NCBI GenBank assembly: GCA_039583875.1 | Contig: CM077150.1 | Location: 183,586,375 to 183,650,374 of the forward strand | Reading direction: 5' to 3' | Length of the DNA stretch: 64,000 bases | DNA from: Platanthera guangdongensis | Lineage: Eukaryota > Streptophyta > Magnoliopsida > Asparagales > Orchidaceae | Shown: positions 55,711 to 64,000 of the stretch, in pieces | How positions within the stretch are numbered: the stretch's first letter is position 1 | Layout of the letters: each line of letters opens with the position of its first letter | Program-made: the position numbers and the translations under genes | The notes under the pieces: model-generated | Database searches by the model: none | Seen by the model: the letters and a program-made list of their open reading frames with translations, nothing else | Told to the model about the DNA's origin: nothing

Positions 55711-55737
55711 CAAGTACCCAGCAACGGTGCCAAAAAC
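55711..55737 (-). other. Primer binding site next to G LTR copy 1
   Basis: The minus strand reads TTTTTGGCACCGTTGCTGGG directly after the LTR end. It shows that a minus-strand element once continued leftward; only about 50 bases of it match the G interior at 61230-61281. Confidence 0.75.
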
Positions 55738-57105
55738 CTGATTGGTTAAAACTCCAAAAATAGGTGAGGATTCACGCGGAGACCCAGACGGTTTTATTTA
55801 ATTAGAAAAGCGGATTGGTTTTTTATTTAGAAAACGAGGCGCGCGTATTTATTTATTTGGATATAAAAAGATGTGATCGAGTTTTAACGAAAGGAGACAA
55901 GTGCACCTATCGTGAGTAGTACAGGATATTCTGGGTGGAATATCGAGGTCGTATTGTTCTCGGGGTCGGTTCGATTATTTCTACTCTTCCCTGGAGGGGA
56001 CTATTATTTTACCGATAATTACTTGTCGGGTATTTTATATATAATAAAAAATGACAGAAAAAGAAAGCATAAAAAGGAAAGAAATAAGGTGGAGCCGATG
56101 AAAGCTTAGCGCGACAGCATTGAATAAAATTTGAACCAAAATAAACTTTAAATAAAAAGAGATCCTAAATTTCTAATTAATTAGGGCGGAGACTTCGCTG
56201 TGGAGGTTCCACTAGAATGAGCTCACCTAGCTATAGGGCTATCGCTCACCTGAACTCTAAGACTATTCGACCAAACGTTAGTCCGACGAAGGATTCCTCT
56301 TAACGCCCGCATTACGCTAAGAACCCCGCTATTGGGTGGGGAACCCAATCCGATAGAGTTGGCGCGCCTCCTCTCTCGAGGGTTAGTGCGGAACTCTCTT
56401 TTCCAAGGGCAATCTGTCCATACGCACGGCCTCTCGGCGAGCGTATGGAAAACGGAAATAAGTCCCACTCATCGATATGTGGTCCTACGCGTCGTTAACC
56501 CCGAGCAAACCTTAAGTACTTTAATTAATTAGAAAAATGAGACATTTTATTATTTTAAGCAATTTTATCTGTCCCAATGCTCTTCGATACCGAGGGGTAA
56601 GAACGATTAGGCACTCATCGGAATGAGGACGGCTTGCAAGGAAAGCAATAACGAAAGAAGTAAAGAAAGCAGTAAAAGGAAAGTAGTAAAGGAAAGTAGA
56701 AATTTGCAAGTTCTACTCAAACGAGTAGGACTGAAATGAAAGCTGTAAAAGTGCGAGTCCCGATGCAAATGCGTGGGTGGGAGAAAATAAGCTGGTCCTA
56801 ATCAAACGAGTAGGGCTAAATAAATGCAACACACGCACACACTCGACAGAAAGTAAAACTCACGCACACGCTCGACATAAAGTAAACACACTCACTCTAC
56901 AGGAAAGTAAAACACACGCACACACACTCTCGACATAAAGTAAAACACACACACACGACAGAATGTAAAAACTCACACACTCTACTCAATGGAATAAAGC
57001 AAAGCGTCATTTAACTCTTAACAAGTAGGCGGAAATAAATGCGCACACACACATGAGCGAAAAAATTAAGAAAAACTATGTTGACGAAAAAAATAAAATA
57101 ACATC

Positions 57106-57480
57106 ATTTCTACCGCTATAATGCGGTAGAAATGCATAAAAAGCTGAAATGAAAATAAACCGGGCAAAAAGGTTTGCAAATAAACGCAAAATAAAATGCC
57201 CAAAAAATTAAAACATATATATTTCTACCGCTAGAATGCGGTAGAAATGCGTAAAAAGAGAACGAAAAATTTAAAAGAGCAAAAGTTTAAAATGAAAAAT
57301 CTAAGTGCATGAAAAATTAAGACGGCTATATAATCATTCCTATAACTTGATAACAATGCTAAAAAAGTATAAACAAATTAAAAAGAACGGAAAATTTAAA
57401 CAACCTAAAGAAGAAAATCTAAGTTAATGAAAAAAAAAGAAAACACTTTAAAAACATTTTTACCGATTTATAGGAATGCA
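57106..57480. repeat. Degenerate tandem repeat of about 115 bp with stem-loops in G LTR
   Basis: Units begin near 57106, 57221, 57335 and 57455. The first two carry perfect 11-bp stems, ATTTCTACCGC and GCGGTAGAAAT, with a six-base loop (57106-57133 and 57221-57248). Each is followed by GC(A/G)TAAAAAG. The equivalents in copy 2 are at 62653-62680 and 62769-62796; in the second of these one stem base has changed. Confidence 0.8.
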
Positions 57481-57837
57481 TAAAAAGTTATAAAAATCCT
57501 AAGTTAACAAAACTAAATAAAATTTCCTAAGTATAAAAACAAGAAAACAAGCCTCATACACACACACACCCGTATAAAAAGGAATGAAAAACAAAGTTAA
57601 AACAAATATAAATTAGATTGCATAAGAGAAGAGTCGCATAGATCGATTCCAAACCCACAATAAGAGAAGAAAAAAACACATTTTATTAAATAAAAAGACG
57701 AGTTACAAAGACACGAAAATAAAAGCTAAGGAGAGTGGGAGAAATATCCCTTACATAAACTTTGGAAGCATCCAGACAACATTTTCCCTATACAAAATGG
57801 AACCAAAAATTGGAACAGAAACTCTTACAGCAAGCTG

Positions 57838-57848
57838 GTATTTATAGA
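57838..57848 (-). promoter_or_regulatory. LTR TATA box of element G
   Basis: The minus strand reads CTATAAATACC; the same box is at 63408-63418 in copy 2. Confidence 0.78.
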
Positions 57849-57864
57849 GAAAAAAAATCAAAGT

Positions 57865-58340
57865 ACATGCCCCCTGACACGGGCGTGTAGGGGGGGCGAG
57901 TCAGCACTGTACAAAATGTGGCTGGCGATTTGTCGGGAAAGTGGACGTCAGGCTGGACAGGTGTCGTTTTCATGTTGCTCATGCCCCAGATCACTGGCGT
58001 GATACTGGGCGTGTCGAGGAGGTGGATCTGGGCGCGGTGTGTCAAAAGTCGTCACGCGGGTCTTGTCGGCCAGGTGGAGGAGTCACGCCCTTGTTCACGG
58101 GCATGACGTTGGGCGTATCGGGTTGGTCGATGATCGTCGAGCTGAAAAATCGTCGAGCGGGAAAATGGGTTCGACGATCGTCGAGCGGTATGGACATGGG
58201 CTTGGGTCACGCCCCGTGTCGAAGTGACACGGGCGTGGGGTCGGGCGTGTCGATGTTCGTCGAGCTTGAATTCGTCGAGCTGATTTCACGGGAAATTGAA
58301 TTGTCACGCCCTAGACACGGGCGTGAGCAGTAAGTACACG
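57865..58340. promoter_or_regulatory. CACGGGCGTG and TCGTCGAGC motif cluster in G LTR
   Basis: Copies of CACGGGCGTG or its half CACGCCC, and of TCGTCGAGC or TTCGACGATCGTCGAGCGG, fill this GC-rich patch in otherwise AT-rich DNA. It stands just upstream of the TATA box on the minus strand. Copy 2 has the same at 63430-63915. Confidence 0.85.
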
Positions 58341-58524
58341 GGTGTGTAATTACTGTTTTGGGCTAATTTTTGATTTTTCTTGAAAAATAAAATAAAACAA
58401 GTTAGTATAATATTTACAAAAATAGGAGCATTTTATTGAACAAAAAGAAGTAAAAGAAGAGAAAAATAAAGTAAAATGACTTATTTAATGTACATAAAAA
58501 TGCGTATATTTACAATTCATCAAA

Positions 58525-58545
58525 TACCCTCATACTTAAGCTTTT
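58525..58545 (-). other. Polypurine tract of element G
   Basis: The minus strand reads TTAAGTATGAGGGTATTTG before the LTR start TGATGAATTG. This fits the TTAAGTGTGGGGG-type tract of Athila-like elements, recalled from memory. Confidence 0.6.
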
Positions 58546-61211
58546 ACTATTCCAGAGCAAAAGTTGGAGATGAACTTATAAGGAATTAAAGATATCCTAG
58601 GTTTAGCTACCGCTTGACTTAATTAAAAAGAAAGATCAAAATAAATATTTGGGGTCCTAGAGTTAAATCCTAAATTATGAAAATGTTATAAAATAGAGGA
58701 ACAGTTTCAAAAAGACTTTTAGATAAAATAAAATAGAAAGAAAAAATTTATTTTTGTTAGTTTAACAAAAATGGATTGAAATTGTATAAAAAATCGTTGC
58801 TTAAAAGAAGTTAAAGGAAATAATGCAATTTAAAAATTATGCTCTCAAAAAATTTTAAATTTATTCTAGAATCATTGAAATAGGATAAATGGTTTGGCGG
58901 GTTATGAAGAGGGCTTGGATTTAGAGGCGAGGCAATTTTTTCTCGAACCTCTACATATATTTTTTCTTTTTGGATGAATGTTAAGGAAAATAAAATCTTA
59001 TTTTCCTAACATACAATATTTTTTTTTCTTTCTTCATAAATAATAAATAACCCAATGTATATGTGTAGTAGTAATGAATTTTACCCTCTTACTCCATAAC
59101 ATATAATCTTTTTAAATATTGGGTGCCTATATTTACGGAACGAAATCTTATTCACATTGACATAGGATCATTTAAGGGGTGAAATAGGGGTGAACATGTC
59201 AAGTAAGACATGAAAAAAATGGAAGTGGGTTTATTTTTTTCAAAAACAAAACTAGCTTTTAATAAAAAAATTTTGAGAGCAATCTTTTTAAAATGAACGT
59301 TTCAATATTTCTAAAAGAATGAAGTAGAAATAAATGAAATCCATGAATGTTATGTTCTAATATAAAAAACGAGCTTCTATTTAAAAATTAGAAGTGATGG
59401 TGAAAAACAAGTTCCCTATTATAAGGAAAAGACATGAAAAATTCTTTAAATCTTAACCCAAGACACTTAAATCTATCAAACTTTAATTAATAAACAAATA
59501 GTAAGCAAAGAATTAAAAGAATTCGCTTATAAATTAACTCGAAACAAGATTTTTGGAAAGCAAAAAGGTTTAGATATGGTATATTTGATTTATTTTGTTA
59601 CATAATTATCATAACATATGTTTTTGGATTTGTTAGAGTTTTTATCATTTTTTTGTATTTTGATTATTATCTTTTTTTTATTTTTAGAGTTATTCCTTTT
59701 TTAATATTTTTTTATTTTTGTATTTTTAGGGTTTTTGGATTTTCAAATTTTTTTATTTTTTGATTTTTTAGTTTTTTATCAAATTATTTACAAGAAAGGG
59801 GAGAGAAAAAAGTATTATTTATAAAAAGATAGGGGGGAAAGAGAATTTTTTTTTGTTTCGGAGAGAAATTTTTTTTTTGTTTTCAAATAATGTACAAAGT
59901 AAAAAACTCGAAGGCGGCCCGCGAACAGACTCTTATTTGGGTAGTTGGTTCGATGAGTCGAACGCCGCGGGTTTGCTAAAAAGGCGAGCTTTTATAAATA
60001 AGAAGATGGGGGGGGGGGAGAGATTTATTTTTACAAAAACTTATTTACAAAGGAAAAGAAAAATTTTTTGAATTGAAATTTTTTTTCCGTTTTTTTTATG
60101 TTTTATAAGTTTTTTTGTAATTTTTTAGTGTTTTATGATTTTTTAATGAGTTTTATGATAATAACAAAACAAGGAAAATGTTTTATGTTTTCATTTTTTT
60201 TGTATTTTTATGAGTTTTTGTAAAGTACATAAATAAAAAAAATACGAAAACACTCCTATACTTAAACCCAACATTGTCGCCAATGTTGTAATCTAAGTAT
60301 GCAGAATAGGTAATATACAAAATATAATAGGTGCAAAAATAAAAAGAGAGGGTAGGAACTTCCCTAAGACGAGTTCGGGGAGGCCCGGGTTGAAACCCTG
60401 CATTATTGTGAGAAGACGTAGGAAAAATATAACAGAGATAAAAAATAAAAGGAAAAATATAAACTTGGCGAAAAGATGCGGGCGGTAGGGGGGCATGTGC
60501 GTGGGGGAGTCGAAGGTAGTTAAGGCCTCAGCTACGTGAGTGTGATGGAAATGCTCACCCCTAGCGCGCACAAGAATGGATGCGCGCCGAAGCTAAACAA
60601 AACAAAATAAAATAAGTTAAAAGAAAATAAATTAGACAAAATATATAAACTTGTATTTTTTGTGTTTTAAAGTACGTTTTTTATTTTTTAGTTGTTTTTT
60701 GGTAGGTGTTTTAGTTTTTTTTTTTGAGGGTTTTTAGTTTTTAAGTTTTTTTTTTGTTAAGTTTTAAGTTTTAAGGTTTTTAATAGTTTTTTTTATTTTA
60801 TTTTTAATTTTTTGATTTTTAGGTTTTTCTTAGTGTTTTAGTTTTTTTGTTTTTTTCATAAAAATAATGAAAATTTTTTTAAAGTTCTTTCATCATTTTT
60901 TTTAGAATTTTTTTTGTTTTTTGTTTGTTTTTCAAATTTTTAGTGTTTTAGAGATTTTTCGATTTTTTTGTTTTATGGGTTTTTGAATTTTTTTTCTTTG
61001 GTTTGTAGGTTTTCCAAATTTTTTTTTTTAGTTTTATAATTTTGTAAGTTTTTTTAGTTATTATTATTATTATTATTATTATTTTTAATTATTATTATTT
61101 TTAATTATTATTAGTAATAAAATTTTTGTGGGCCCTTTTTGTAATTTTTAGTATATATATATAAATATTTAAAATTAATAGATTTCCAGGGTTCAAAATT
61201 ATGACTCGAAA

Positions 61212-61280
61212 CTCCCCGGCAACGACGCCAAAAACTTGATTGAAAAAATTGCATCAAGTCCCCGGCAACGGCGCCAAAAA
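61212..61280 (-). other. Duplicated primer binding site of element G
   Basis: Two reverse copies of the primer site, TCCCCGGCAACGACGCCAAA near 61206-61228 and TCCCCGGCAACGGCGCCAAA near 61257-61278 (plus-strand writing), lie about 45-50 bases apart. The inner one is followed by TGATTG, the LTR terminus sequence. Confidence 0.75.
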
Positions 61281-61281
61281 C

Positions 61282-64000
61282 ATGATTGGTTAAAACTACA
61301 AAAAAAGGTGAGGATTCACGCGGCGACCCGGGCGGTTTTATTTAATTAGAAAAGCGGATTGGTTTTTATTTAGAAAACGGGGCGCACGTATTTATTTATT
61401 TGGATATAAAAAGATGTGATCGAGTTTTAACGAAAGGATGCAAGTGCACATATCATGAGTAGTATAGGATATTCTGGGTGGAATATCAAGGTCGTATTGT
61501 TCTCGGGGTCGATTCGATTATTTTTACTCTCCGTGGAGGGGACTATTATTTTACCGATAATTACTTGTCAGGTATTTTATATATAATAAAAAATGACAGA
61601 AAAAGAAAGCATAAAAAGGAAAGCAATAAGGTGGAGCCGATGAAAAGCTTAGCGTGACAGCATTGAATAAAATTTGAGCCAAAATAAACTTTAAATAAAA
61701 AGAGATCATAAATTTCTAATTAATTAAGGCGGAGACATGGCCGTGGAGGTTCCACTAGAATGAGCTCACCTAGCTATAGGGCTATCGCTCACCTGAATGC
61801 TAAGACTATTCGACCGAATGTTAGTCCGACGAAGGATTCCTCTTAACTCCCGCATTACGCTAAGAACCCCGTTATTGGGTGGGGAACCCAATCCGGTAGA
61901 GTTGGCGTGCCTCCTCTCTCGAGGGTTAGTGCGGAACTCTCTTTGCCAAGGGGCGATCTGTCCATACGCACGACCTCTCGGCGAGCGTATGGAAAACGAA
62001 AATAGGGCCCACACATCGATATGTGATCCTACGCGTCGTTAACCCCGAGCAAACCTTAAGTACTTTAATTAATTAGAAAAATGAGACCTTTTATTATTTT
62101 AAGCTATTTTATCTGTCCCAATGCTCTTCAATACCGAGGGCTAAGTACGGTTAGCCACTCATCGGAATGGGGACGGCTTGCGAGGAAAGCAATAAAGAAA
62201 GCAGTAAAGAAAGCAGTAAAAGGAAAGCAGTAAAGGAAAGCAGAAAATTGCAAGTCCTACTCAAATGAGTAGGACTGAAATGAAAGCTGTAAAAGTGCGA
62301 GTCCCGGCGCAAATGCGTGGGCGGTAGAAAATAAGAGGGTCCTCCTCAAACGAGTAGGACTAAATAAATGCAACACACACACACACTCGACAGAAAGTAA
62401 AACTCACGCACACGCTCGACATAAAGTAAACAGACTCACTCTACAGGAAAGTAAAACACACGCACACACACTCTCGACATAAAGTAAAACACACACACAC
62501 ACACGACAGAATGTAAAAACTCACACACTCTACTGAATGGAATAAAGCAAAGCGCCATTTAACTCTTAACGAGTAGGCGGAAATAAATGCGCACAGACAC
62601 ATGAGCGAAAAAATAAACAAAAACTAAGTTGACGAAAAATTAAAATAACATCATTTCTACCGCTAGAATGCGGTAGAAATGCATAAAAACCTAAAATAAA
62701 AATAAACCGGGCAAAAAGGTTTGCAAATAAACGCAAATTGAAAATGCCTGAAAAGATAAAACAAATACATTTCTACCGCTAGAATGAGGTAGAAATGCGT
62801 AAAAAGAGAACGACAAATTTAAAAGAGCAAAAGTTTAAAATGAAAAGTCTAAGTGCACGAAAAAATAAGATGGCTATATAATCATTCCAATAACTTGATA
62901 AAAATGCTAAAAAAGTGTAAATAAAGTAAAAAAACGGAAAAGTTAAACAACCTAAAGAAGAAAATCTAAGTTAGGGAAAAAAAGAAAACACTTTAAAAAC
63001 ATTTTTACCGATTTATAGGAATGCATAAAAAGTTATAAAAATCCTAAGTTAACAAAACTAAATAAAATTTTCTAAGTATAAAAACATGAAAACAAGCCTC
63101 ATACACACACACACACACACACATACACACACACACACCCGTATAAAAATGAACAAAAAACAAAGTTAAAACAAATGTAAATAAGATTGCATAAGAGAAG
63201 AGTCACATAGATCCATTCCAAAGCCACAATAAGAGAAGAAAAAGAACACATTTTATTAAATAAAAAGACGAGTTACAAAGACACGAAAATAAAAGCTAAG
63301 GAGAGGGGGAGAAATATCCCTTACATAAACTTTGGAAGCGTCCAGACAGCATTTCCCCTATACAATATGGAACCAAAAATTGGAACAGAAACTCTTACAG
63401 CAAGCTGGTATTTATAGAGAAAAAAACAAAGTACACGCCCCCTGACACGGGCGTGTAGGGGGGCGTGTCAGTACTGTACAAAATGCGGCTGGCTATTTGA
63501 CGGGAAAGTGGACTTCGGGCTCGACACGTGTCTGTCTCGCATTGGTCACACCCCAGGTCAATGGCGTGACGCTGGGCGTGTCAAGGAGGTGGATCTGGAT
63601 GCGGTGCGTCAAAAGTCATCGCGCAGGTCTTGTCGGCCAGGTGGAGGAGTCACGCCCTTGGTCACGGGCGTGACGCTGGGCGTGTCGGGTTGGTCGACGA
63701 TCGTCGAGCTGAAAAATCATCGAGCGAGAAAATGGGTTCGACGATCGTCGAGCGGTATGGACACGGGCTTGGGTCACGCCCCGTGTCGAAGTGACAGGGG
63801 CGGGGGGCCGGGCGTGTCGACGATCGTTGAGCTTGAATTTGTCGTGCTGATTTCACGGGAAATTTAATTATCACGCCCTGGACAAGGGCGTGACCTGTAA
63901 GTACACGGGCGTGTACTTACTGTTTTGGGCAGATTTTTGATTTTTCCTGAAAAAAAATAAAATAAGTTAGTATAATATTTACAAAAATAGGAGCATTTTA
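61282..64000 (-). repeat. LTR of element G, copy 2 (cut by the window end)
   Basis: It matches 55739-58440 or so and would need about 65 more bases to be complete. The TATA box is at 63408-63418 (minus) and the motif cluster at 63430-63915. A (CA)n run at about 63099-63137 is longer than in copy 1. Confidence 0.88.

Larger units (their letters stand above)
55739..58522 (-). repeat. LTR of element G, copy 1
   Basis: It is about 2,784 bp, opens TGATTGGTTAAAAC on the plus strand and ends CAATTCATCA. It matches 61282-64000 throughout. On the minus strand a GC-rich motif cluster precedes a TATA box. The flanking primer site on the left and polypurine tract on the right set its ends. Confidence 0.88.
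58523..61281 (-). mobile_element. Element G interior, non-coding
   Basis: About 2.76 kb, very AT-rich with long T runs and a TTA microsatellite (61058-61083). No gag or pol similarity was found in any frame. With LTRs of 2.8 kb it resembles a large non-autonomous LTR element that would need proteins from elsewhere. The short open frame at 60571-60293 (minus) has no recognisable domain and I do not call it. Confidence 0.75.

Noticed and set aside
60293..60571. Small minus-strand gene in the G interior
   Set aside because: 92 codons with no start context, similarity or composition that sets it apart from the surrounding non-coding DNA.

Overview
The window is plant nuclear DNA made almost wholly of nested LTR retrotransposons. 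I found no host gene, rRNA, tRNA or prokaryotic feature. Sirevirus-type Ty1/copia elements, a Tat-type Ty3/gypsy element with two RNase H domains, and Athila-like sequences together point to a flowering plant with a repeat-rich, probably large genome. I cannot name the species. Families are labelled A to H for this window only.

Layout. Positions 1-7898 hold the 3' part of copia element E (pol, an extra gene called ORF3 here, and a 3' LTR). Next to it lies Athila-like gypsy element F, seen as LTR sequence at 7899-8332 and 50130-50638 and as gag at 50813-51571. Copia element A (8333-50124) sits in the F LTR with target duplication CATAG. Copia element B (minus strand, 12846-42636) sits in the A polyprotein gene with duplication ATTAC. 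Tat gypsy element C (14917-32306) sits in B with an imperfect duplication (TATTT/TAGTT). Copia element D (18896-23696), an internally deleted relative of E, sits in the C reverse transcriptase with duplication AACTG. The insertion order is therefore F, A, B, C, D, five levels deep. To the right, 51572-55690 is an unclassified LTR-like repeat (H). From 55739 to the window end there is a non-coding minus-strand LTR element G with long LTRs, arranged head to tail with a second copy.

How the genes work. The copia elements carry gag, protease, integrase, reverse transcriptase and RNase H genes for copying and insertion. Element C carries gypsy equivalents, a second RNase H, a 3' tandem-repeat array and antisense genes. 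Almost every reading frame is broken by stops or frameshifts, so this is a graveyard of inactive copies.

The most interesting signal is regulatory. Each of the three copia families (E/D, A, B) has its own short TCGA-centred motif, clustered in the LTR. The same family-specific motif is clustered again between pol and ORF3, next to a TATA box and then the ORF3 start. This implies that ORF3 has its own promoter, co-evolving with the LTR. A TCGTCGA-type version of the motif is also shared with two gypsy families (C and G). Element C separately carries antisense genes with their own TATA boxes, a shared upstream motif and recognisable introns.
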